A DNA stretch of 64,000 bases from Sclerotiophoma versabilis (taxonomy: Eukaryota; Ascomycota; Dothideomycetes; Pleosporales; Didymellaceae), in NCBI GenBank assembly GCA_012274445.1, contig JAAROD010000081.1, positions 1,054,001-1,118,000 of the forward strand, read 5' to 3'. A program made the position numbers and the translations under genes. This document shows, piece after piece, positions 54,856-64,000 of this stretch; position 1 is the stretch's first letter, and the number at the start of each line of letters is the position of its first letter. The notes below the pieces were generated by a model. The model had not been told where the DNA came from, did no database searches, and saw only the letters and a list, made by a program, of their open reading frames with translations.

Positions 54856-57309
54856 CTAGGACTTGAAGTCGCTGGCACTTTGGTTGGCAAAGATGTAGCT
54901 CTTCGGCTGGTCCATGCGGCGGATTGTGTTGCCATGCATATCAGTCGTGCCCTGCGATGGTGTGTATTGGTGAACTAAAAATTCAGGCATCGAGGAAACA
55001 GGTGGAGCAAACGGCACGTTGTGCGAGATACCTTGCAAGGATATCTCGTTGTAGCCAAAGTTACCATCGTACGTGTATTCAAGATTGACTTCATCAGCTG
55101 GATTTTGAGCAGTGTCAGATGGCAGCGAAGGTCTCCTGAAGTGCGATGGTTTAGGCTGTGCCAAGGTGAGATCCGTCGAAGAATGGAACCCAGTGCGCAT
55201 CTGTGGCGGTTGCATGTAGCCGTTGCGGGGAAAGCTTTGTTGAGTTGGAGGTGCTGATTGCGGTGGTGTGTCGCGGTAGATATTCTCGTTGGCAAGACGC
55301 GCCTGATTAAGGCGCTGCAAATCCAGTGGTGTTGAAGGTGGTGAGCCACTCTTAACGTTCGAACTCGCAGCGAAAGGCTCGGTAGACCATGTTGTGTTTA
55401 CACTCTCCGGACTACTGTGCTCAGGCATACCGTGAGGCCTTACTGAACTGGGTGGCTGCCAGTAGAATCCCATGTCTTGAGGAGTAAGGGGTGTAGGTGG
55501 TGCCAGGCTTCCGTTGTTGCCCAGGGTTGTCACACTGGAAGACGAGAATGTTCTTGCGAATTTTGGGGATGCAGCAGCTTCTGAAAAGCTGGAAACTAAA
55601 GGCGATGGCTGTGCTGAGCCCGGTCGCGATTTCTGAACACGACCCCCGGCATTAGGAATACCTGTCGACCGGATCCTCCTAAGTGTATGATCGGGGTTGC
55701 TGGCCGGAGATGGCATGCCCGGGGTGTAAGATGCGCTCCTCATTGCACTTGAATTCAATGCGACGGGTCGCTTTTGCCTCCTCACAGCAATGCTGGAAGT
55801 CTGAGTGAGCTGCTTGAAATCGTCAGGCGTTCCATTGCGAATCTGGATTGCGTCCATGTTGTTTGCAAGATTGCTAGTCGAAGAGTTTCTACGCCTGAAT
55901 GTGTCCTCGCCAAACATCAAGGGCATCTCAAAGTCGGACGCGGCTGCACTGTGCTTTCGTGTCAAGTCTTGACCAGGAGAAGAAAGAATGGCCTGAGATG
56001 AAGTATTGAGTTGCTGGTAAAAGTTGGGCTGCTGAAATGAAGGAACACTGCCGTTCGGGTCCCAGAAAGGTATCGTGTTTTCAGAGGGTGTGCTTTCATC
56101 GAAGTTGAAAGTCGCCGCAAAGTCACTGCTGTCGTTGGCCTGCTCCAGCTGTGCTTCCGAGGTGGAATCTTCCTTCCAGCCCGAATACATGGATGTGATA
56201 GATGCGACTGGAGGTGTGGGACCGTTCGACGACTGAGAAGTGGCCGTCGATTGATTGCCTGAATAAGGCGACTGTCCCGTTGAGCCCGTGCTTGTGCTGT
56301 TTTGTGCGTCAGCTTGACCGGGTTGGTCGGTTCGCGTAGCTGCCAGAGTGCTGTAATCCAAGTTGCCAAAGTCAGCGAATCCATTGAATGTGTCCTGTGG
56401 CAGTGCAGGTTCGTTGGATAGCGTTGTAGGCATGGAGAAGGCAATACCATTGGTGTAGGAGCCGTTGTAAGAGAATGCTTGTTCCTGATTGTTGCTAGGC
56501 ATGTTCTGCTGCATGTAGCTAGGGCCAGCAGTCGCAGCCATGAGTGCTGAGTGCATCATCATCTGGTGAGGGTAAGAATTCGAGCGGTCAGCCTCTGAAA
56601 TTGTCCGTAGATTGTACTGATGCATGTCGAAAGGCTGCTGCAGTGAGGTCTGGGGGCCCAAGTCTAGGGCTGACGGTCCGTCCACACCTTGCACTGGTAG
56701 GCTGACAGGGCTGATGTCGGCGGTCACGGAGCCGAACTCTTGGGGCATAGGCATGTGAGGCTGGTGTTGTGGGACCTGTTGGTGTGGCTGGTGTGGCTGG
56801 TGTTGCGGATGTTGCGGGTGTTGGTGGTGCTGCGAGTGTTGGTGGTGTTGCGGATGTTGCTGCTGTGGCTGGTGCTGCTGGTACATCTGGTGGGGTGGAG
56901 GAGCGAAGTGCTGTCCAGGCATGACTTGAACCTGCTGGCTGTATATGCCCATGCCAAGCTGCATGTTGTACTGGTTCATGGCTTTCTTACGATCCTGTTT
57001 GACCTTTGCCCTGCGATTCTGGAACCAGTTCTGGACAGTGTTAGCCTGATCATCTGCATAGTAGGTTTGCAGACTGACATTGATCTTATCGAGGGGTACC
57101 CCTAGACGGTCGGCGAAGGCCTTCTTGACGCCGGTCGTGGGCTTGTGCTGCTGCTGGAAGTGCTGCTCGAGGATGTCATGCTGGTCTTTTGTGAGCCGAG
57201 GCTTCACGTCGCCACCAGGCTTCGGGCCTGCCGCTGCGCTGTCTGGCGGTGGGAGCTCATTGCCGTTTGATGTGTAGGGGTGCTGCATGCTGGGGTCGTG
57301 GGGGTCCAT
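54856..57309 (-). CDS. Homeodomain transcription factor
   Basis: Exons 57309-57079 and 57030-54856 give 801 residues. The homeodomain lies at residues about 36-93: KPRLTKDQHDILEQHF ... GVPLDKIN, then NWFQNRRAKVKQ (helix 3, with the invariant W, F, N and R). The 48-nt intron (57078-57031) is cut exactly between KIN and NWF; it has no stop and is a multiple of three, so unspliced RNA would code a protein with 16 extra residues in the recognition helix. After the domain comes a Gln/His/Pro-rich stretch (about residues 125-185) and a long disordered region with many S/TP sites. The pattern fits the ascomycete homeobox factors that control conidiation (Htf1/HbxB type), but I cannot fix the orthologue. 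It acts in the nucleus. Confidence 0.9.
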   Translation of the reverse strand: MDPHDPSMQHPYTSNGNELPPPDSAAAGPKPGGDVKPRLTKDQHDILEQHFQQQHKPTTGVKKAFADRLGVPLDKINVSLQTYYADDQANTVQNWFQNRRAKVKQDRKKAMNQYNMQLGMGIYSQQVQVMPGQHFAPPPHQMYQQHQPQQQHPQHHQHSQHHQHPQHPQHQPHQPHQQVPQHQPHMPMPQEFGSVTADISPVSLPVQGVDGPSALDLGPQTSLQQPFDMHQYNLRTISEADRSNSYPHQMMMHSALMAATAGPSYMQQNMPSNNQEQAFSYNGSYTNGIAFSMPTTLSNEPALPQDTFNGFADFGNLDYSTLAATRTDQPGQADAQNSTSTGSTGQSPYSGNQSTATSQSSNGPTPPVASITSMYSGWKEDSTSEAQLEQANDSSDFAATFNFDESTPSENTIPFWDPNGSVPSFQQPNFYQQLNTSSQAILSSPGQDLTRKHSAAASDFEMPLMFGEDTFRRRNSSTSNLANNMDAIQIRNGTPDDFKQLTQTSSIAVRRQKRPVALNSSAMRSASYTPGMPSPASNPDHTLRRIRSTGIPNAGGRVQKSRPGSAQPSPLVSSFSEAAASPKFARTFSSSSVTTLGNNGSLAPPTPLTPQDMGFYWQPPSSVRPHGMPEHSSPESVNTTWSTEPFAASSNVKSGSPPSTPLDLQRLNQARLANENIYRDTPPQSAPPTQQSFPRNGYMQPPQMRTGFHSSTDLTLAQPKPSHFRRPSLPSDTAQNPADEVNLEYTYDGNFGYNEISLQGISHNVPFAPPVSSMPEFLVHQYTPSQGTTDMHGNTIRRMDQPKSYIFANQSASDFKS

Positions 57310-59398
57310 CCTCGGCGCGCCGCGACACGGCGAGGCAGCGTCTGTCTGGAGTGAGTTCAGGCGGGCACGTCCGCTTGGAGGCTCTGCAATGCACGATGCA
57401 GGCGCGCAATCGCGTGGGAACAGGTGGTGTCGAGAGGTGGCAGTAGGCCTCCGGGGTCGGGCGGTCAGTCGTTGAGCACGGGGCCACGGGCTGCACCGAG
57501 ACGAAGGTGCGGCACGGAGATATTATATCGTCGTTATCGATGTTGTGTTGTTATTGTTGTTCTGCGGAGTCGAGCGGTAGCGAGCGACAGAGGCGATGGC
57601 GGGCGCGCAAAACCAAAAAACGAGTGTGGGTGAGCGTGGTGTGGAAGTGTCGAGGCGTGGAAGTGCGGTCCCCTGAAGCGTGAGGCACGACGAGGTGTGG
57701 GAGGGAGCGACCGACCGATGAGGTCCAGCTACCCAGTTACCGCAGGGCGGCCGCAGCGAATAGCAGCGCCTTTCCCCTCCTCCACCCGCTAAGCCACCAG
57801 GCCAGCCTGCGTCCCCGGCACAAAAATAACCTGCATGGTTGTGACACTGGTCGTCCTCAGAGCACACTCGCCCTCGATAGCGCCTTGACGCACACGTTCA
57901 AGCTGTCACTCTCCCGCTCCCACCGCCGTCGGCCTCGCACTCGCCGCCAGACCAACGGCTGCAACGCTTTGCGAGCTGGCACACGCAGCCTCTGCGCGAG
58001 AGCCTCATTGGGCCGGCGTTTGACCCACTGTCCTCGCGAAGCTTGGCCTGCGCCTAAGGACGGAACGTGTGGCAGCATGTTCCCTATCGATGCGCCTGAC
58101 GGCAACGGCCATCGCCTTGCCGGGGACAGGGCAGGCGCACGGGGGCCATCGCCTGGGCCTTCAGTTCGAGAGACAGCGTCGAAAAGGCAAGACCTGTCAA
58201 TTCTCATCACCGTGGCCACACAGCCATCTATCTCAGTTGCTGATGCAGCCTTGAGCGTCTTCAACGTGTGGCTCCCTGCCGTGCGAGGCAAGCGTAAGGC
58301 TGCCTGAGCGGGCGCCAACCCGGCCGCCCCTTTTCCTTCCGATCATGCTCCATCACACTGGTGAAGCGCCGCTACCCAGTGCGCGCAGGCTCCGCTCTTC
58401 TCCATCGCAAGTGTTGTACATTGTCAAGCGAGCAACGAGCTCGCCATCAGGTCTTGGCGTCTGCTGCCCTCTCACGAGTCGCCGAGGGCACCCCTGCCAG
58501 CAACTGCTTCTGGTGCCTGATCAGCATTCTGTGTGACGGCTTTCGCTCCACGGCCTTCGCAAATCTGCATGTCTAAGGAGGCATCGTGCGCCTTGTGTCC
58601 GCTTCTCGAAAGCGGCGCAGCTTGTTCCTGACCGTACCTTGCAGCACTGAGTCGCTCTTGGCCGCGGTGCAACGTAAAGAACTCAAATAGTTCGGCTTAC
58701 AAGGTTCAAGTCGACCAACTGGGCGCAGAATTGACCGAAACTCAGTTGTAAGTCTGATGTGCACTTGCATCCACAACAAGTACTCAAAGCCAAGGATAAT
58801 GCGGCAGCAAGGGAGGCCTAGCTCCGCATCGTTTTGTCAATCTTGACTCTTTCACATCCGTAGCCTGCCCGATGCAAATGTCGCTGGATTTCGGCCACAC
58901 CACATACTAAGAACTCTAGGGTCGCACCACAGCGACGGTGCCCCACGAACAAAGAGAGCTTCCGAAGGACACTAAGCGCTGACGTCTCTGCGTGCACTGC
59001 CCGTAACCTTCTAGAAATGGGGTCTTCCCGAGGGCATGGACGTCCTACTCTAATGCTATGCGAGGCACGATACCACTTTGCGCTTAGTTGTGGCCCTGAC
59101 TTTCGAAGAACAGCCAGAAGTTGTCGAGGCTGTACCAGATGGGACTTTGGCTATGTCGAGCTGAGCAGGCGTTGTAGATCTTTGTCGATCTAGACGTCAG
59201 TGCCTCGCCGCGCACGCGAAGACCAACTCGGTGTCGCCGTCACAGGCCGCTTATCTCGACGTTTGACTGGAGCTGACTAACCGACTGGCATGCAAGGGCG
59301 TCGATATTCGACCTAGGAAATGCAGTTGACGACTGCTCACATGGCTGACACGCAGAAACGATGCTGATGAGTCATCTATTCGAACAGCTAACACGTGC
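57310..59398. other. Long intergenic region
   Basis: About 2.1 kb upstream of the homeobox gene, whose long promoter is likely here. The ORFs 57857-58318 (minus) and 57885-58307 (plus) overlap antisense with no similarity. No gene supported. Confidence 0.5.
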
Positions 59399-60382
59399 CT
59401 ACACCAGGGCGTTCATGATTTCGAGCCTTCCGCCCCCAGAGGTCTGATCCCAAGACTTCAAAGTTACACTTCGCATGTCTTTGACGATGTAGTCAGCGCC
59501 AGCTTCGACGAGCTGTTCCAAAGAATGCGTAGTGTGAAGCGCGACAACAGTGAAGCCAGCTGCCTTGCCTGATCGAACCCCAGCTGGAGCGTCCTCAAAG
59601 ACAACAATAGACGGCTTTTGTTGCTGGAGAAGCAATTTCTTCTCGCCCATCTTGTAGCACGCTGGGTCTGGTTTGCCATTCGGCACGTCTTCGGCGGTGA
59701 CAATGTTCTTCGGATGCGCCAACTTCATGACGTCCAGCCAACCGGTAACCAGTGGTCGTGTGCCTGAGGTGACTTGAAAGACTTTAGTAGAGCTCTTGAC
59801 GAGTGTTCATGCTAGCACATACCAATCGCCCAAGGAGCAGACTGCTCTTCCAATCGATCAAGCATGGCGCGAGAGCCGGGGATCTCCACGGCATCTGAAC
59901 CGAATTCGATTGGTATCCGGCCTTCAGCGTGGCTGATGTCTTCGTTGCTGGTCAGTTGTCGTTGTCCTAGTATAGGCTGGTGACGACTTACACTCCCAAT
60001 TGGCGAGCTTCGGTTCGTACATTTGGAGAACATCAATCGAGCGTCTGCCGTGTGACGTAGCAAGAATCACCTCTGGATCAACACCGATTTCCTTTCCAAT
60101 TCTGCTAATCTCAGTCCACGCTGCTGATGGTGACGCCTTGGGTACCTACTTTTGCCAGTGCTTGACAATGGCTGGTGTTGAGTCAATGATAGTGCCACTG
60201 TTCAGGTCAGTTTGAGAGCTTCCTAGTCGATCAGATCCTGATAGACTACACATACTCCATGTCGAACAACTAGAGACAGTTCAGTACACCATCTCCTTGG
60301 GTGGTTACACGCTATCACTCACCAATCCATGGCACTCGATGGTTTGCGTGGGCGCAGAGAAATTGGGCTCGGCGACGGTCAT
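59399..60382 (-). CDS. HAD-family sugar/glycerol phosphatase
   Basis: Six exons (60382-60323, 60269-60256, 60197-60150, 60101-59992, 59939-59823, 59772-59399) give 240 residues, the family length. Exon 2 is only 14 nt and codes LFDMD, with the catalytic Asp23 and Asp25 (motif I, FDMDGT completed by exon 3). Other motifs: VTSGT (motif II), GKPDPACY (motif III Lys) and VVFEDAPAGVRSGKAAGF (motif IV). The stretch IGKEIGVDPEVILATSHGRR is typical of the Gpp1/2-deoxyglucose-6-phosphatase group, which dephosphorylates glycerol-3-phosphate or sugar phosphates. The substrate cannot be fixed from sequence. Exon 4 has a tandem acceptor (TAGCAG). Divergent from NUG1 with 475 bases between. Confidence 0.88.
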
Positions 60383-60857
60383 GGTGACTGAATTAGCAGA
60401 AAGTCGAACTGCTCTTCGGTAGGAGGAACGAGTCTGAACTTGATATAAAATGTCAGATAGCGATAGCGAAAGCAAGAAAGCTAGCCAGGAAAGGCAAACC
60501 GACCGCAAACTCTTGGTTGTCAGCCAATCAGAAGTGTTACCGACAAGTGTGAGCGAAGAAGCTGAGGCTGAGGGTCTTGAAAGTCGGAATTGGATTGGCG
60601 ATCCGACGGGCATGGGTTTTGGGGTTTGCAGTAGGCTCTCAGTTTGAGCAATTGGTGAAGGTCGAGTCTAGTGTGGTATTGTAGCAAGGCTGTTGCTGTC
60701 ACTGTCAAAAGCCGAAAGACAAGGTTGCTCACTTAGGTAGGCGGTGTGTACCTGGTAGCGGCGGTGGCAGTATCCGCTAGCGCCGAGATTTCGAGTTGGA
60801 AATTCGAAAATATTGGGCGCAACAAGTGGCATACTACCACAACAACAGCCACACACA
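60383..60857. other. Bidirectional promoter region HAD phosphatase/NUG1
   Basis: 475 bases between two head-to-head starts. The short ORFs here are by chance. Confidence 0.5.
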
Positions 60858-62552
60858 ATGAAGGTCGGAAGTATGTACAAAACATACACTGCGTCTCCAT
60901 AAGCACACCTGACATCATGCACAGAGCCAAAATCGAAGCGCCAGCCCGTGCGCCTGCGACACAGGATCGAGAAGGCGTCGGCGCAAAAGCAAAAGAAGGC
61001 GAAGAAGCTGGCGAAGAAGGTAATTTCGCTGCGGGCTCGTTATGGAACATCTCTGACTTGACTTCAGAACCCAGAGTGGCGCTCGAAATCAAAGAAGGAC
61101 CCCGGTATCCCGAACCTATTCCCCTACAAAGATAAGATTCTCGCCGAGGTCGAAGAGCAGCGTAGACAGAAGGAAGAGGATGCTGTTCGTCGCCGCGAGC
61201 TAGCCAAGCAGCAGAAGGCGAACGGGGGCGCTTCTGCAGATGCTATGGAGGACGACGAAGACGACGAGTTTGAGCAGTTCGATGCCGAAGGCGACGAGCT
61301 TCTAGCCGAGGACAGCGATGGCGAAGATTCCATGCAAGTGGACGCAAACCCTATGGCTGCACTGCTTGCGTCTGCCAAGGCCCGCGCCGCCGAGTTCGAA
61401 TCGAGGAACGGAAACGACGAGGACGGTATGGACGATGACGAGTCCGATGAGGAGGAAGGCGCTTCTGGTGTTCGTAAGGACTCGTCGAGGAAGCAGTTCG
61501 ACAAGATTTACAAGCAGGTCGTTGACTCTGCAGACGTCGTCCTCTACGTACTGGATGCCCGAGACCCCATCGGCACACGGTCAAAGGAGGTGGAGCAATT
61601 GGTCATGTCAGCCGACGGTGGAAGCAAGCGTTTGATCTTCATTTTGAACAAGATCGATCTGGTTCCGCCTCCAGTTCTCCGTCAATGGCTTGTCAACTTG
61701 CGCCGATCATTCCCCACCCTTCCTCTGCGTGCTTCGAAACCTGCGCCAAACGCAAAGACCTTCGAACACAAGGACCTCACGATGAAGGGCACATCCGAGA
61801 CGCTGTTTAAGGCCCTCAAGACATTTGCCGAGTCTCGCCAGCTGAAGCGCTCTATCAAAGTTGGAATCATCGGTTACCCCAACGTTGGTAAATCCTCAGT
61901 AATCAACGCGTTGGCCCAGAGAATGGGCGGGCGAGTTGGCGCCTGCCCCACTGGTGCAGAGGCTGGTGTTACTACAAGTTTGAGAGAAGTCAAGCTAGAT
62001 AACAAGCTCAAGTTGCTCGACTCGCCTGGTATTGTCTTTCCTAACAATTCAGAAGGAACAAAGGAGAGCAAGGTACAGCAGCAGGCTCGACGCATCTTGC
62101 TGAATGCTGTACCTCCCAAAGAAATCGATGATCCCGTCCCAGCTGTAACCCTGTTACTCAAGAGGTTGTCAGGATCAGAGGAACTCTTCGGCAAGCTTAT
62201 GGAAGTGTACGACTTGCCTGCGCTCAACGGCACCGGCAATGCGAAGACTACAGACTTCTTGATTCAAGTGGCACGGAAGAGGGGAAGACTAGGCAAGGGT
62301 GGTGTCCCTAACCTTCATGGCGCGGCACAGACTGTGATCAACGATTGGAGAGATGGACGTATCCAGGGCTGGACGGATCCATCTAAGTACAAACCTGCTG
62401 AGCCAACAACAACAAACAAGACCGCGCCTGCCTTGAAGACTGCTGGTCTTGTTGGAGACCAGAAGGAAATTGTCAAGGAATGGGCCGCTGAATTCAAGCT
62501 GGATGGTCTTTGGGGTGACGAGCCACAAACCGCTGATGCTATGGAGGAGTAA
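60858..62552 (+). CDS. NUG1: Nucleolar GTPase Nug1 (60S ribosome assembly)
   Basis: Exons 60858-60870 (13 nt), 60925-61019 and 61068-62552 give 530 residues. The basic N-terminus MKVGKPKSKRQPVRLRH and NPEWRSKSKKDPGIP fit the Nug1/GNL3 family. The GTPase domain is circularly permuted: G4 (ILNKIDL) precedes G1 (GYPNVGKSS), followed by G2 Thr and G3 (DSPG), as in the YlqF/YawG group. After it come the helical FGKLMEVYDLPAL and FLIQVARKRGRLGKGG segments of the family. Nug1 acts in the nucleolus and nucleus on pre-60S particles with the helicase Dbp10. The first coding exon is only 13 nt, so a wrong start model is easy to make. Confidence 0.95.
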
Positions 62553-63042
62553 GGCTTTCCTGACAAAAAAAAAACGGTATCTCGGCGACAAGGCGTTGGG
62601 CATTGGAATACCTTTACACATTTGCTGGATCAGGATCTCATAGATATATATCACGACGATACCAATGCATGTTATTTCTGAGGTCGACCAAAACAATTCG
62701 CCGCATGTACCGACTTGTGTGTCTGTCCTATACGGCTTGAGCTTCATGTGGAGCTTATGCTAGTCAGTTTCCAGACAACAAAGTATCTGTAGTCCTTCAT
62801 CCGACTCTGACCGCACGCAGTCATTGCGACATCGGACACGTTTTGCACGTTTTCGCGTGTCATAGTGCGATGGCAAAGGCTCAGGGCAAGTGTTCCGCCC
62901 CAGCTGCTTCTCCGCTCTGCGCCCCACACTGCGGTTAGATGCGGTTGAGCTACTGGCCATTGTCACTCGCAGCTTGCCAGCTTTAGATACAAATTCTAAA
63001 GCTGCCCACGACAGCAGCAGCAATTTCTCAGCAAATATCAAA
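62553..63042. other. Intergenic region upstream of the P5C dehydrogenase gene
   Basis: About 490 bases holding the NUG1 3' region and the next promoter. Nothing else recognised. Confidence 0.5.
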
Positions 63043-64000
63043 ATGAGTTCTTCAAGGGGTCTTCAGTCTATTCGCCCGGTCTCCAAGACTTTCAGCAGGT
63101 CTACAGCTGCGTACGCTGGCGCGCAAGTCGCGTCGAGAAGGCATGCAGGAACAATTGCAAGCTTCAAGATCCCTACCATCAACAATGAGCCCAACGTAAG
63201 CATTGAGCTTAAACACGTATCGCAGAGGGTTGGCAGCTAATACCGTGTTGTAGCAATACTATACCAAGGGCTCAGTGGATAGGCAGAAGCTCCAGGATGC
63301 AATCGCTGCATTGAAGAAGAAAGGCGCTGTCCAGGTTCCTCTTGCTATTGGCGGCGAACACGTAAGTACTGCTGTTCTATCGAAATCCTAGCTCTCAATG
63401 TTAACGAAACTTAGATTAATAACTCCTCCATCCTTACCCAGCACGATCCCTCATCCCACGCCGACGTAGTCGCTAAGTACTCCAACGCCAGCACAGCGGA
63501 TGTAAAGAAGGCCATCAATGCAGCACTTGAGGCAAAGGCCGAGTGGGAGGCTCTTCCTTTTGCTGACCGTGCTTCGGTCTTCCTCAAGGCGGCCGACTTG
63601 GTGTCCGGAAAGTACCGATACGAGATCATGGCAGCGACTATGGTTGGCCAAGGCAAGAACGCATGGCAAGCTGAGATTGATTCGGCAGCTGAATTGTGCG
63701 ACTTCTTGAGGTTCAACGTCAAGTACGCCGAGGACACATATGGCCACCAGCCTGTACACAACTCGCCTGGCGTCTGGAACCGTGTTGAATACCGACCTCT
63801 CGAGGGGTTCGTATATGCCGTGTCCCCCTTCAATTTCACAGCCATCGGCGGTAACCTCCCAGCTGCACCGGCCCTGATGGGCAACGTCGTTGTCTGGAAA
63901 CCATCTCCTTCTGCTATTGCCTCAAACTGGCTCCTGTACCAGATTCTTCTCGAAGCTGGTCTCCCTCCGAACGTCATTCAGTGGGTGCCTGGAGATGCAG
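63043..64000 (+). CDS. PUT2: Delta-1-pyrroline-5-carboxylate dehydrogenase (partial)
   Basis: Exons 63043-63195, 63254-63361 and 63415 to the window edge; 282 residues are visible, about half of the family's length. The N-terminus SSSRGLQSIRPVSKTFSRS is Ser/Arg-rich, a mitochondrial targeting signal. Then come GSVDRQKLQDAIAALKKKG, the VPLAIGGEH strand, and aldehyde-dehydrogenase sequence: MVGQGKNAWQAEIDSAAELC, YRPLEGFVYAVSPFNFTAIG, NVVVWKPSPSA and AGLPPNVIQWVPGD. Together these are the class-4 ALDH N-terminal NAD-binding region specific to P5C dehydrogenase. It oxidises pyrroline-5-carboxylate to glutamate in the mitochondrion, the last step of proline use. The catalytic cysteine lies beyond 64000. 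Confidence 0.95.

Noticed and set aside
57857..58318. Overlapping sense and antisense ORFs upstream of the homeobox gene
   Set aside because: GC-rich non-coding DNA is open in several frames; neither strand gives a plausible protein.
58690..58720. tRNA-like B-box sequence (GGTTCAAGTCGACC)
   Set aside because: No A-box or foldable acceptor stem at the right distance; similar chance matches occur elsewhere.

Overview
The window comes from a filamentous ascomycete (Pezizomycotina), most likely a dothideomycete. The evidence is short introns (mostly 45-80 nt, GTRNGY donors, CTRAC branch points, YAG acceptors), genes packed on both strands, and families typical of this group: PEX20 as PTS2 co-receptor, an RGS-LOV photoreceptor, a GPI-type Cu-only superoxide dismutase, AzgA purine permease, DUF3669 and fungal F-box proteins. 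The class-level placement is inference; no rRNA or marker gene is present. No tRNA, rRNA, CRISPR array or intact transposon was found.

Layout. 0-2.6 kb: degenerate F-box locus on the minus strand, with an in-frame stop, a duplicated F-box start and a tail fragment of a second copy. 3.6-16.7 kb: coiled-coil protein, PEX20, an RtcB-type RNA ligase, secreted Cu-only SOD, a CUS2/Tat-SF1 splicing factor, a TLC-domain membrane protein and an AhpC/TSA-like protein. 17.3-22.9 kb: methyltransferase-like gene divergent from azgA. 22.9-26.1 kb: gene-poor. 26.1-30.7 kb: RGS-LOV gene divergent from casein kinase 2 beta. 30.7-31.7 kb: cluster of microsatellites. 31.7-39.3 kb: a giant low-complexity protein of about 2,470 residues built from a repeated Trp/Gly plus poly-Lys module and acidic Pro-rich linkers. 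41.2-47.6 kb: conserved fungal hypothetical protein and SLD3. 48.1-52.5 kb: MRJP/yellow-like secreted protein, DUF3669 protein and a small ORF. 54.9-57.3 kb: homeodomain factor. 59.4-64.0 kb: HAD phosphatase divergent from NUG1, then delta-1-pyrroline-5-carboxylate dehydrogenase, cut by the window edge.

The genes are mostly unrelated housekeeping and accessory functions; there is no biosynthetic cluster or obvious operon-like system. Recurrent features are gene pairs with shared divergent upstream regions (RGS-LOV/CK2-beta, SLD3/MRJP, HAD/NUG1), very small exons (13, 14 and 31 nt) and introns that matter for interpretation: a stop-free 48-nt intron inside the homeodomain, and a possible alternative last intron in PEX20 that swaps the C-terminus. 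Exon boundaries were derived by hand from splice consensus and reading phase; no transcript or alignment data were used.
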